The position numbers and the translations under genes are program-made. From positions 124,001-188,000 of the forward strand of contig JADKHE010000002.1 of assembly GCA_016721925.1 (NCBI GenBank): a stretch of 64,000 nucleotides of DNA, read 5' to 3'. A model generated the notes under the pieces. It did not search any database. It saw nothing but the letters and a program-made list of their open reading frames with translations, and had not been told where the DNA came from. The first letter of the stretch is position 1; every line of letters begins with the position of its first letter. This document shows positions 8,046-15,763 of this stretch, one piece after another. Source of the DNA: Candidatus Skiveiella danica (GTDB lineage: Bacteria > Pseudomonadota > Gammaproteobacteria > Burkholderiales > Burkholderiaceae_C).

Positions 8046-9530
8046 ATGACGACACCGGAATTCGACCTGCTCATCAAGAACGTGCGCGTCGTGCGGCCGC
8101 ACGGCAACGTGGTGCACGACAGCGACATCGCGATCAAGGATGGCCAGTTCGCGCTGGTCGCGCCGGGCATCGACGTGGCCCGCGCGAAGAAGGTGCACGA
8201 CGGCCAGCACCGCCTGGCCTTCCCCGGCGTGGTGGACGCCCACATGCACAGCGGCATCTACTCGCCGCTGATCGAGGACGCCGTCTCCGAGAGCAAGGCC
8301 GCCGCGATGGGCGGGGTCACGTCGAGCCTGAACTACTTCCGCACCGGCCAGTACTACCTGAACAAGGGCGGGCCGTACAAGAAGTTCTACCCCGAGGTGC
8401 TGAAGACGTCCAAGGGCCGCTTTCATGTCGACTACGGCTTTCACCTCGCGCCGATGGACGGCACGCACATCAAGGAGATCCCCGAGCTGATCGAGAAGTT
8501 CGGCGTGTCGAGCTTCAAGATCTTCATGTTCTACGGCTCGCACGGCCTGCACGGCGCGTCCAACAGCCAGCGCGAGTTCCTGATGATCGGCGAGGACGAG
8601 CGCTACGACTACGCGCATTTCGAGTTCATCATGCGCGGCGTGCAGGCGGCCCGCGAACAGTTTCCCGAGCGGGCGCGGCAGATTTCGCTCTCCTTGCACT
8701 GCGAGACCGCCGAGGTCATGACGGCCTACACCAAGCTGGTCGAGAAGGACGAATCGTTTCAGAAACCGGGCATGGGCCTGGCCGCCTACAGCGCCTCGCG
8801 CCCGCAGCATTCCGAAGGCCTGGCAGTGTTCATCGCGAGCTACCTGGCCCACGAGACCGCGTTGCCCAACATCAACCTGCTGCACCTGTCGTCGCGCAAG
8901 GCGGTGCAGGCCGCGATGATGATGGCCGACGTGTTCCCGCACATCGACTTCAAGCGCGAGGTGACCATCGGCCACCTGATGCTCGACATCACGTCGAAGG
9001 CCGCCGAGCTCGCCAAGGTCAACCCGCCGATCCGCCCGCGCGAGGACGTCGAGTTCATGTGGGAGGCGCTGCTCGCCGGCGAGCTCGACTGGGTGGTCAG
9101 CGACCACGCCTGCTGCCGCCACGAGACCAAGATCCCCAAGCACTACTTCGGCAACATCTGGATGGCCAAGAGCGGCTTCGGCGGCACCGAGTACCTGCTG
9201 CCCGCGCTGGTCAGCGAGGGCACGCGCCGTGGCATGGGCTACAACCACATGGCGCGCGTGACCAGCTGGAACCCGGCGCAGCGCTATGGCCTGAACCGCA
9301 AGGGGGACATTGCCGTGGGCTTCGACGCCGACCTCGCGCTGGTGGACCCAGCCAAGACCTGGACCATCGCGGCCAAGGATTCACCGTCGACCCAGGGCTA
9401 CACGCCCTTCGAGGGGCTGGAGCTGTCGGCGCGCGTGGAGGAAACCTTCCTGCGCGGCCACCTCATCTACCTGGGCGGCGAGGTCATCGGCAAGCCGCGC
9501 GGCCAGTACCTGCACCGCCCGACGGCATGA
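8046..9530 (+). CDS. Dihydropyrimidinase/dihydroorotase-like cyclic amidohydrolase
   Basis: 494 residues of the amidohydrolase superfamily (hydantoinase, allantoinase, dihydroorotase group). Metal ligands are recognisable: H66 and H68 in PGVVDAHMHSG, the bridging lysine probably K158 in SSFKIFMFYG, the later histidines in LSLHCE and NLLHLSS, and the catalytic Asp in WVVSDHA. Such enzymes hydrolyse cyclic amides or imides. It sits between the aconitase-type hydratase and the FAD protein, so ring opening of a lactam, imide or hydantoin feeding a dicarboxylate is the likely role. The sequence reads AAMGGVTSSLNYF where hydantoinases have a similar Gly-Thr-Thr segment, so the substrate is not a standard pyrimidine as far as I can judge. 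Confidence 0.8.
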   Translation: MTTPEFDLLIKNVRVVRPHGNVVHDSDIAIKDGQFALVAPGIDVARAKKVHDGQHRLAFPGVVDAHMHSGIYSPLIEDAVSESKAAAMGGVTSSLNYFRTGQYYLNKGGPYKKFYPEVLKTSKGRFHVDYGFHLAPMDGTHIKEIPELIEKFGVSSFKIFMFYGSHGLHGASNSQREFLMIGEDERYDYAHFEFIMRGVQAAREQFPERARQISLSLHCETAEVMTAYTKLVEKDESFQKPGMGLAAYSASRPQHSEGLAVFIASYLAHETALPNINLLHLSSRKAVQAAMMMADVFPHIDFKREVTIGHLMLDITSKAAELAKVNPPIRPREDVEFMWEALLAGELDWVVSDHACCRHETKIPKHYFGNIWMAKSGFGGTEYLLPALVSEGTRRGMGYNHMARVTSWNPAQRYGLNRKGDIAVGFDADLALVDPAKTWTIAAKDSPSTQGYTPFEGLELSARVEETFLRGHLIYLGGEVIGKPRGQYLHRPTA

Positions 9531-9570
9531 CGCGCCGGCCGTTCGCGCCGGGCCTGTCGAGGCAGGCCCG

Positions 9571-10979
9571 ATGAATCCGGCCGTGCGCACCGGCACGCCG
9601 GCGCCCGACGCGCCGCACATCCTCGTGGCCATCGTCGGCGCCGGAGCCTGCGGGCTGGTCGCGGCCATCGCGCTGCGTGACTCGGGGGTGGAGTGCGTGC
9701 TGCTGGAGCGCGATGCCCAGCCTTCGGGCTCCACGGCGCTGTCGTCCGGCTTCATCCCGGCGGCCGGCACCGCCATGCAGCAGGCCGCCGGCATCCAGGA
9801 CAGCCCGGCCCAGTTCGCCGCCGACATCCAGGCCAAGGCCCATGGCACGGCGGCGGCGCATCTGGTCGCGGCGTTTTCCGCGCGCATCGGCGCGGCGCTC
9901 GACACGCTGCAGGCCCGGCACGGCATCACCTTCGAAGTGCTCGACGGCTTTCTCTATCCTGGCCACAGCGTGCGCCGCATGCACGCCGTGCCGCAGAAGA
10001 CCGGCGCGGCGCTGGTGGCGCAGCTCGAGCGCGTCGCCACGGCGGCGGGCGCCGACATCGTGACGCAGGCCACGGTGCGCGAACTCTGGGTCGACCGGGC
10101 CGGGCGCATCACCGGCGTCGGCTACGAGCGGCCCGACGGGCGCATCGAGCCGCTGCGCTGCGACGCGCTGATCCTGGCCTGCAACGGCTTCGGCGGCAAC
10201 CCGGCGATGGTGCGCGAGCTGCTGCCCGAGATGGTTGATGCGCTGTTCGCCGGCCACACCGGCAACGACGGCAGCGCGATCGCCTGGGGCCGCGCGCTCG
10301 GTGCGCGGCTGGCCGATCTGGGCGGCTATCAGGGTCATGGCTCCTGGGCAATCCCGCAGGGCGCGCTGATCACCTGGGCGGTGATGATGGAAGGCGGCGT
10401 GCAGCTCAACGCGCGCGGCGAGCGCTTCCACGACGAGACCGAAGGCTATTCGGAAGCCGCCGTCCATGTGCTGGCGCAGCCCGGCGGCGTGGCCTGGGAC
10501 GTGTTCAACGACCCGATCCTGGCACTGGCGCGCGGCTTTCCCGATTTCTGTGCCGCCGAGGCGGCCGGCGCGCTGAAGACCTGCGCCGATGCGCCGGCGC
10601 TGGCCGCGCTGATCGGTTGCGCCACTGAAAAAATCATAGCAATGAATGACCTATCCACGCTGGGGAATGACCAAAAGATTCAATCAATGGCGTCAATGCC
10701 CCTCGGGCGGGCGTCCGGCGGCCTTTGTTGCCGCCGTACTACGCCATCAAGGTGACCGGGGCGCTGTTCCACACCCAGGGCGGGCTGGACATCGACGCCC
10801 GCTGCCGCGTGCTGCGCGCCGACGGCACGCCGTTTGCCAACCTGCTGGCGGCGGGCGGCGCGGCGCGCGGCGTCTCGGGCAACGCGGTCTGGGGCTATCT
10901 CTCGGGCAACGGCCTGCTCAGCGCGGTGGCCGGTGGCGCCATCGCGGCGGAAACGGCGAAAGGAATGGTGAACGCATGA
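9571..10979 (+). pseudogene. FAD-dependent oxidoreductase (fumarate-reductase/3-ketosteroid-dehydrogenase type), one frameshift
   Basis: The N-terminal half has a Rossmann FAD motif (IVGAGACGL, residues 22-30, with E47 ending the second strand) and GSTALSSGFIPAAGT, typical of the FAD_binding_2 family. The C-terminal part (PPYYAIKVTGALFHTQGGLD, then a Gly-rich FAD contact) is in another frame. The switch lies at the AAAA run 10672-10675; adding one A restores an open frame of 470 codons. Directly before it the gene contains an in-frame copy of the dispersed AT-rich element (about 10631-10675), giving an extra loop rich in Asn, Asp and Ile. So either a lightly disrupted gene or an intact one with a consensus error. 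Likely role: desaturation or reduction of an acid intermediate. The stop overlaps the next start (ATGA). Confidence 0.72.
10631..10675 (-). repeat. Dispersed AT-rich element, copy B (inside the FAD oxidoreductase gene)
   Basis: Read on the minus strand it gives TTTTGGTCATTCCCCAGCGT, then GGATAGGTCATT and TTGCTATGAT, the same blocks as the other copies. It is AT-rich against the very GC-rich gene around it and sits at the point where the flavoprotein family has a variable surface loop. Confidence 0.55.
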
Positions 10980-11842
10980 ACACGCTCAAGACCCGGCTGG
11001 CCCAGGCTCAGCCGCTGCTGGCCCCCGGCGTCTACGACGCGCTGACCGCCCTGGTCGCCGAGCAGGCCGGCTTCGAGGCGCTGTACCTGTCGGGCGCGTC
11101 GATCGCCTACACCCGGCTGGGCCGCTCCGACGTGGGCCTCACGACCTTCACCGAAGTGCAGGACACGCTGGCGCGCATCACCGAGCGCGTGGCCGTGCCG
11201 GTCATCGTCGATGCCGACACCGGCTTCGGCAACGCGCTCAACGTGCAGCGCACGGTGCGCGGCCTGGAGCGCGCCGGCGCCGCGATGATCCAGCTCGAGG
11301 ACCAGGGTTTCCCGAAGCGCTGCGGGCATCTGGACGGCAAGACCGTGATGCCCGCCGCCGAGATGTGCGGCAAGCTGCGCGCCGCCCTCGATGCGCGCCA
11401 CAGCGCCGGCACGCTGATCCTGGCGCGCACCGATGCGCTGGCCGTCGAGGGGCTGGACGCCGCGCTGGAGCGTGCCGACGCGTATCTGGCCTGCGGCGTG
11501 GACGCGCTGTTCATCGAGGCGCTGCGCACGCCCGATCAGATGGACGCGGCCTGCAGCCGGTTTGCCGCGCGGGTGCCGTTGCTGGCCAACATGGTCGAGG
11601 GCGGCAAGACGCCGGTGCAGGACTCGGGTGAGCTGGGCCGGCGCGGCTTTCGCATCGTGATTTTTCCCGGTGGCACGGCGCGCGCGGTGGCGCACACGCT
11701 GCAGGACTACTACGCCAGCCTGCACCGTGACCAGACCACGGCGCCCTGGCAGGGCCGGATGCTCGACTTCGATGGCCTGAACCGCCTGATCGGCACGCCC
11801 GAGCTGCTGGAAACCGGTCGCCGGTACGAAAACCCGCACTGA
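10976..11842 (+). CDS. PEP mutase/isocitrate lyase-family C-C lyase (2,3-dimethylmalate lyase or oxaloacetate decarboxylase-like)
   Basis: 288 residues. Metal and catalytic motifs: DADTGFGN (residues 80-86 region), QLEDQG with the Mg-binding acid pair, and the flexible-loop motif KRCGH (114-118) that carries the catalytic Cys of lyases (KKCGH in methylisocitrate lyase). A KRCGH loop with this length is typical of 2,3-dimethylmalate lyase and of oxaloacetate decarboxylase relatives. The family cleaves a 2-hydroxy-dicarboxylate to pyruvate or glyoxylate plus a second acid. It follows the flavoprotein by ATGA overlap and closes the operon with the aconitase-like hydratase, which could make its substrate. 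Confidence 0.82.
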   Translation: MNTLKTRLAQAQPLLAPGVYDALTALVAEQAGFEALYLSGASIAYTRLGRSDVGLTTFTEVQDTLARITERVAVPVIVDADTGFGNALNVQRTVRGLERAGAAMIQLEDQGFPKRCGHLDGKTVMPAAEMCGKLRAALDARHSAGTLILARTDALAVEGLDAALERADAYLACGVDALFIEALRTPDQMDAACSRFAARVPLLANMVEGGKTPVQDSGELGRRGFRIVIFPGGTARAVAHTLQDYYASLHRDQTTAPWQGRMLDFDGLNRLIGTPELLETGRRYENPH

Positions 11843-11910
11843 AGGCACAAACAGCCACACAGGGCACCCGAAAGCTGTCACCATGGGCCCTCAACCGGAC
11901 GGAGGTCCTT

Positions 11911-12216
11911 ATCAATCCCTATATCTGGTGTGTGGTGGGCGGTGTGATCGGCTGGGCAGCGGGGCTGATGATGGCCCATGGCGACCGCGTCCTGATTCTT
12001 GAAAACGTGGCGGTCGGTGTCTTCGGCGCCTTCATCGGCGGCGACTTTGTGGCCGCCATGCTGAGTACGGGGATCGTCAACGACCACGTCTTTTCTGTCC
12101 GTTCGCTCGGGCTTGCGATCGCCGGGGCGGTGACCCTGTTGTTGATCCTCAAGGCCATGCGCAAGGCCGTGGGCCCCCTGCGCCACGGCAAGAGCCCGTC
12201 GCGCCGACGCGAATGA
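11911..12216 (+). CDS. Small membrane protein, GlsB/YeaQ/YmgE-like (start codon uncertain)
   Basis: About 95-101 residues with three hydrophobic segments and the pattern WCVVGGVIGWAAGLMM plus NVAVGVFGAFIGG, which resembles the GlsB/YeaQ/YmgE (transglycosylase-associated) stress family; the tail is basic (RHGKSPSRRRE). The start is odd. A strong GGAGG lies at 11901-11905, but the codon at ideal distance (11911) is ATC, followed by NPYIWC, which fits family N-termini; the first standard start is GTG at 11932, 26 bases from GGAGG and inside the first hydrophobic segment. I give the coordinates for the ATC start. Membrane location is well supported; function is not. Confidence 0.6.
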   Translation: MNPYIWCVVGGVIGWAAGLMMAHGDRVLILENVAVGVFGAFIGGDFVAAMLSTGIVNDHVFSVRSLGLAIAGAVTLLLILKAMRKAVGPLRHGKSPSRRRE

Positions 12217-12333
12217 CGGTGACGGGGGCCGGCCTTTGCCTGCCAACGCCCTTCGCACTCTTGCGGGAACTGCGCGCGTCGTAAGATCGCCCTCGGCTGG
12301 CCGACCCATGGCTTTTGCCGCAGGAGAATGCTT

Positions 12334-12876
12334 GTGACCTCATCCCCCCAGACCCTCGTGCTCGGCGGCGGCTGCTTCTGGTGCACCGAAGCGGTGTTCA
12401 AGGACGTTCGTGGCATCACCGATGTCGAGTCCGGCTACAGCAACGGCCAGTTCGAGCGGCCCAGCTACGAAGACGTCTGCACCGGGCGCACCGGCTGCAA
12501 CGAAGTCGTCAAGCTGGGCTATGACCCGACACAGATCAGCACGCGGGAGATCCTGGAAATCTTCTTCGTGATTCACGACCCCACCACGCTGAACCGCCAG
12601 GGCAACGATGCCGGCACCCAGTACCGCAGCGGGATCTACTTCACCATGCCCGAACAGAAAGCCGTGGCCGACGACCTGATCCGCGAGATGAGCCAGGACA
12701 CACTGTTTGGCGCCCCCGTCGTCACCGAGGTGCTGCCGCTGGCGAATTACTGGCCGGCCGAGGACTACCACCAGGATTTCTTCGAGAAGAACCCCTACCA
12801 GGGCTACTGCATGGCCGTGGCCGCGCCCAAGGTGGCCAAGTTCCGCAAGACTTTCTCAAGGCTGGCGAAAAGCTGA
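12334..12876 (+). CDS. msrA: Peptide methionine sulfoxide reductase MsrA
   Basis: Reduces the S-epimer of methionine sulfoxide in proteins. The catalytic GGGCFWC motif is at residues 11-17 when counted from the GTG at 12334. That start is preferred because AGGAG (12322-12326) is seven bases from it but only one base from the in-frame ATG at 12328. Family features follow: ESGYSNGQ, YEDVCTGRTGCNEVVKL, FFVIHDPTTLNRQGND and the C-terminal EDYHQDFFEKNP. The length (180 residues) is normal for a single-domain MsrA. It stands alone with a likely promoter near 12260-12287. Confidence in family is very high. Confidence 0.95.
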   Translation: MTSSPQTLVLGGGCFWCTEAVFKDVRGITDVESGYSNGQFERPSYEDVCTGRTGCNEVVKLGYDPTQISTREILEIFFVIHDPTTLNRQGNDAGTQYRSGIYFTMPEQKAVADDLIREMSQDTLFGAPVVTEVLPLANYWPAEDYHQDFFEKNPYQGYCMAVAAPKVAKFRKTFSRLAKS

Positions 12877-12912
12877 GCCTTTCGCCGCCCGGCGCGTTGC
12901 ACCGTCATCCGC

Positions 12913-13593
12913 ATGATCGAAACCCTTGGCTTGCGTTATGGCTATCCCGGCGGAGCCGGGCTGCGCTTTGCCGATGTGCGGATCGAGCAGGGCGGCACGC
13001 TGCTGCTGCGCGGGCCCTCGGGCAGCGGCAAATCGACCTGGCTGGCGCTGGCGGCCGGCTTGCTGACGGCCACCGAGGGCGAAATGATCGTGGCCGGGCA
13101 GCCGCTGCGCCCGCTCGGCGGGCGCGCCCGCGATGCCTGGCGCGCGGGGGCTATCGGCCTGCTGCCGCAAAAGCTGTACCTGAGCGACGCGCTGAGCGTG
13201 GCCGGCAACCTGGCGCTGGTCTATTACGCAGCGGGGCTGCCGGTGGACCATGACGCGATCGCCCGCACGCTGGACGCGCTGGGCGTGGGCGAACTGGCGC
13301 GGCGCTTGCCCGCGCAGCTCTCGGGCGGGCAGGCGCAACGCGTGGCGCTGGCGCGCGCCGTGCTGCGTGCGCCGAGTGTGATCCTGGCCGACGAGCCCAC
13401 GGCCAGTCTGGACGACGTGGCGTGTGAGTCGGCGCTGGGCCTGCTGCGCCAGAGCGCTCAATCCTGCGGCGCGACGCTGGTGATTGCCACGCACGACCGC
13501 CGGGTGGCCGAGGCGCTGCCGCAGGCCGCTGAACTGATTTTTTCAAGCCAGAATGGCATCAACCCAGCGTCGATGGGTCCTGGTCCGCTATGA
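12913..13593 (+). CDS. ABC transporter ATP-binding protein, LolD/MacB type
   Basis: 226 residues. Walker A GPSGSGKS (34-41), signature LSGGQAQRVALARA, Walker B VILADEPTASLDD and H-loop VIATHDRR make it an ABC ATPase of the type that pairs with FtsX-like permeases. The last 15 or so residues are encoded by a copy of the dispersed AT-rich element and have no counterpart in the family. The stop overlaps the permease start (ATGA). With the permease, a small Cys/His protein and a DUF3299 protein it forms a set like P. aeruginosa PA4063-PA4066, which I recall as zinc-starvation responsive; a metal-related export or mechanotransmission role is therefore an inference. Confidence 0.85.
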   Translation: MIETLGLRYGYPGGAGLRFADVRIEQGGTLLLRGPSGSGKSTWLALAAGLLTATEGEMIVAGQPLRPLGGRARDAWRAGAIGLLPQKLYLSDALSVAGNLALVYYAAGLPVDHDAIARTLDALGVGELARRLPAQLSGGQAQRVALARAVLRAPSVILADEPTASLDDVACESALGLLRQSAQSCGATLVIATHDRRVAEALPQAAELIFSSQNGINPASMGPGPL

Positions 13594-13605
13594 ATACCGT
13601 AGTGC
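13555..13605 (+). repeat. Dispersed AT-rich element, copy C (ATPase/permease gene junction)
   Basis: Blocks AACCCAGCGT, ATGGGTC and GGTCCGCTATGA follow the order seen in the other copies. It encodes the C-terminal tail of the ATPase and provides the ATG of the permease, so the translational coupling of the two genes lies within the element. Confidence 0.45.
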
Positions 13606-14804
13606 TGTCCTGGCGCTACCTGTGGGCCCGTCCGCTGGCTGCCGGGCTCAACCTGCTGCTGATGACGCTGGGGCTGGGCTCCATCACCTTCGTGCTGCTG
13701 GCCAGCCACCAGCTGGACCGCGCCTTCGAGCGCGACCTGGCGGGCATCGACGTCGTGGTGGGCGCCAAGGGCAGCCCGATGCAGCTGATTCTGGCCGGCG
13801 TGTTCCACATCGACGTGCCGCCCGGCAACATCCCGCTGGCCGACGTGCAGGCGCTGGCGAAGCACCCGCAGGTGGCGCAGCTCATTCCGCTGAGCCTGGG
13901 CGACAGCTTCCGGGGCTTTCGCATCGTCGGCACCACGCCGGCTTACATCACCCACTACCAGGCGACGCTGGCGCAGGGCGCGATCTGGGCCGCGCCGATG
14001 CAGGCCGTGGTCGGCGCGCAGGTGGCGGCCGCCACGGGCCTGAAGGCCGGCGACCGCTTTGAAGGCTCGCATGGCCTGGGCGGTGGGGGCGATGCGCATG
14101 GCCACACGCCGTACACCGTCGCGGGCGTGCTGGCGCCCTGCGGCTGCGTGCTCGACCGGCTGATCCTCACGGCCACCGAGTCGGTCTGGAAGGTGCACGA
14201 GGACATGCACAGTGGCGACACGCCGCTGGACAAGGAAGAGCGGGAAGCCCTGGAGGCCGAACGCGAGGTCACGATGGCGCTGATCCGCTACACCACGCCG
14301 CTGGCGGCGGTGACCTTTCCGCGCTACGTGAACAGCAGCACCGGCATGCAGTCGGCCGCGCCGGCCGTGGAGATCACCCGGCTGCTCGGCATGGTCGGCG
14401 TCGGCACGCGGGTGCTGCAGGGTTTTGGCGCGGTGCTGCTGCTCACCGCAGCAATGGGGGTCTTCATCGCCTTGTGGAGCGCCGTGCGCGAGCGCCGCGC
14501 GGACCTGGCCATGCTGCGCATGCTGGGGGCGCCACCCTGGAAGGTGGGCGCGCTGCTGCTGTGCGAGGCACTGTGGCTGGCGCTGCTGGCCTCGGCATTG
14601 GGGCTGCTGGCGGGCCACGGCTTGACCGCTGTGGCAGGATGGTTCCTGCAGGCCGACAAATCGGTCGTGGTGGACGGCTGGCAATGGGTGCCGCGGGAAG
14701 TCTGGGTGCCGGTGGCAGCCGTGGGCGTGGCCCTGCTTGCGGCGCTGCTGCCCGCCATCAGCGCCTACCGGGTCGATGTGGCCCGACTGTTGAACGCAAG
14801 GTGA
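13590..14804 (+). CDS. FtsX/MacB-type ABC transporter permease
   Basis: 404 residues. One N-terminal membrane segment (residues about 12-35), a large periplasmic domain to about 270, then three C-terminal membrane segments with a cytoplasmic ERRADLAMLRMLGA loop, the FtsX-family layout (MacB_PCD plus FtsX). In the periplasmic part there is a Gly/His-rich loop (SHGLGGGGDAHGHTPY) that could bind a metal, and a Cys pair in APCGCVLD. It would act with the preceding ATPase; such type VII ABC systems move envelope substrates or transmit force rather than import solutes. Confidence 0.83.
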   Translation: MNTVVLSWRYLWARPLAAGLNLLLMTLGLGSITFVLLASHQLDRAFERDLAGIDVVVGAKGSPMQLILAGVFHIDVPPGNIPLADVQALAKHPQVAQLIPLSLGDSFRGFRIVGTTPAYITHYQATLAQGAIWAAPMQAVVGAQVAAATGLKAGDRFEGSHGLGGGGDAHGHTPYTVAGVLAPCGCVLDRLILTATESVWKVHEDMHSGDTPLDKEEREALEAEREVTMALIRYTTPLAAVTFPRYVNSSTGMQSAAPAVEITRLLGMVGVGTRVLQGFGAVLLLTAAMGVFIALWSAVRERRADLAMLRMLGAPPWKVGALLLCEALWLALLASALGLLAGHGLTAVAGWFLQADKSVVVDGWQWVPREVWVPVAAVGVALLAALLPAISAYRVDVARLLNAR

Positions 14805-14808
14805 CAAT

Positions 14809-15063
14809 ATGTTGAATTTCACGAAAAAATGGCTTCTTCCCAGCATCCTTGGGTCATTGTTTGCTCTCAATGCTATAGCGCAACACAGCGACAAGGACGT
14901 CAAGGAAGACGTCGCCCGGCACCGCGCCATGGCCGCCGCGCACGAGGCGGCGGCCAAGTGCCTGGAGTCCGGCAAGAAGGCCGATGCGTGCTACAAGGAA
15001 CTTCAGGCCAGTTGCAAGGGTCTGGCCATTGGCAAATACTGCGGGATGAAACACGAGCACTGA
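14809..15063 (+). CDS. Small exported Cys/His-containing protein (hypothetical)
   Basis: 84 residues. The first 24 form a signal peptide (KK, then LLPSILGSLFALNAIA, cleavage after A); this hydrophobic core is encoded by a copy of the dispersed AT-rich element. The mature part, about 60 residues, is charged and contains four cysteines (contexts AKCLES, DACYKE, ASCKGL, KYCGMK) and a His-rich end (MKHEH), consistent with a small periplasmic metal-binding or disulfide-stabilised protein. It lies 4 bp after the permease and 2 bp before the DUF3299 gene, so it belongs to the ABC set. I do not recognise a named family. Confidence 0.7.
   Translation: MLNFTKKWLLPSILGSLFALNAIAQHSDKDVKEDVARHRAMAAAHEAAAKCLESGKKADACYKELQASCKGLAIGKYCGMKHEH
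14831..14880 (+). repeat. Dispersed AT-rich element, copy D (inside a signal-peptide coding region)
   Basis: CTTCCCAGC, ATCCTTGGGTCATTG, TTTGCT and GCTATAGCG match copy A block by block and are read in the same phase, here as LPSILGSLFALNAIA. Confidence 0.6.
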
Positions 15064-15065
15064 CC

Positions 15066-15644
15066 ATGAGACCTCTACCCCTTGTCCATCTCCTGGCGGC
15101 TGCGGCGCTGCTGGCGGGCGGTTCGGCCCGCGCGCAGCTGAGTTCGCCCATGCCGGGGGTCAAGCCGGCGCAGAAGAGTGCCGCCCCCGCAACCGCGCCG
15201 GCGGGCCCTGCCGCCTTGGGCGTTCCGGCCGGTACCGGCGCCGGCGTGCACAGCCCCGACAGCCCCTACGCCCCGCTGGCGTCGCGCGCGGATGTCGTGC
15301 CCTGGTCGGTGCTGACGAGCGTGAAGACCAAGGCCGAAAAGAACCGCATCCTGCCGGCCTTCGAGGCGGCGCAGCTGCAGCTGAACCAGAAGTCCCAGCG
15401 CATCCAGGGCTTCATGCTGCCCCTGGACCCCGGCGAGAAGCAGACCCATTTCCTGCTGAGTTCGGTGCCGCTGACCTGCGGTTTCTGCACGCCGGGCGGC
15501 CCGGAGAGCATGGTCGAGGTCCGCAGCAAGACGCCGGTCAAGGCCACGATGGAGCCCGTGGTGGTCGAAGGGCGCTTTCATGTGCTGGCCGACGATCCCT
15601 ATGGCCTGTACTACCGGATGACCGACGCCCAGCCGGTCAAGTAA
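15066..15644 (+). CDS. DUF3299 domain-containing exported protein
   Basis: 192 residues: signal peptide (LLAAAALLAGGSARAQ), a low-complexity Pro/Ala linker to about residue 65, then a compact domain containing DVVPWSVL, IQGFMLPLDPGEKQTHFLLS and the Cys pair LTCGFCTPGGPESMVEV. This C-terminal pattern is that of the DUF3299 family, whose members are encoded beside MacB-like ABC genes. The CxxC near an acidic residue hints at metal or redox chemistry. The start at 15066 follows the previous stop by two bases; a longer frame upstream would overlap the small exported protein and has no signal peptide. Confidence 0.75.
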   Translation: MRPLPLVHLLAAAALLAGGSARAQLSSPMPGVKPAQKSAAPATAPAGPAALGVPAGTGAGVHSPDSPYAPLASRADVVPWSVLTSVKTKAEKNRILPAFEAAQLQLNQKSQRIQGFMLPLDPGEKQTHFLLSSVPLTCGFCTPGGPESMVEVRSKTPVKATMEPVVVEGRFHVLADDPYGLYYRMTDAQPVK

Positions 15645-15653
15645 CCGACTGGA

Positions 15654-15667
15654 TTGATCTGGATCAT
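15654..15667. promoter_or_regulatory. FNR/ANR-type operator upstream of the HiPIP gene
   Basis: TTGAT-CTGG-ATCAT matches the FNR consensus TTGAT-N4-ATCAA at nine of ten arm positions. A plausible -10 element (AAAATA, 15690-15695) would start transcription near 15702, which puts the operator centre at about -41.5, the classic activating position. Seen directly: the box and its spacing; regulation is inferred. Confidence 0.5.
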
Positions 15668-15763
15668 GGCCGTGCCGCGGGCTTGCGGCAAAATACAGGG
15701 GTCTGCCGGTTGTCCGTTTTGGCCGGCCAGGCGACTGTTTTCAACCCATTGCAGGAATCTCCC

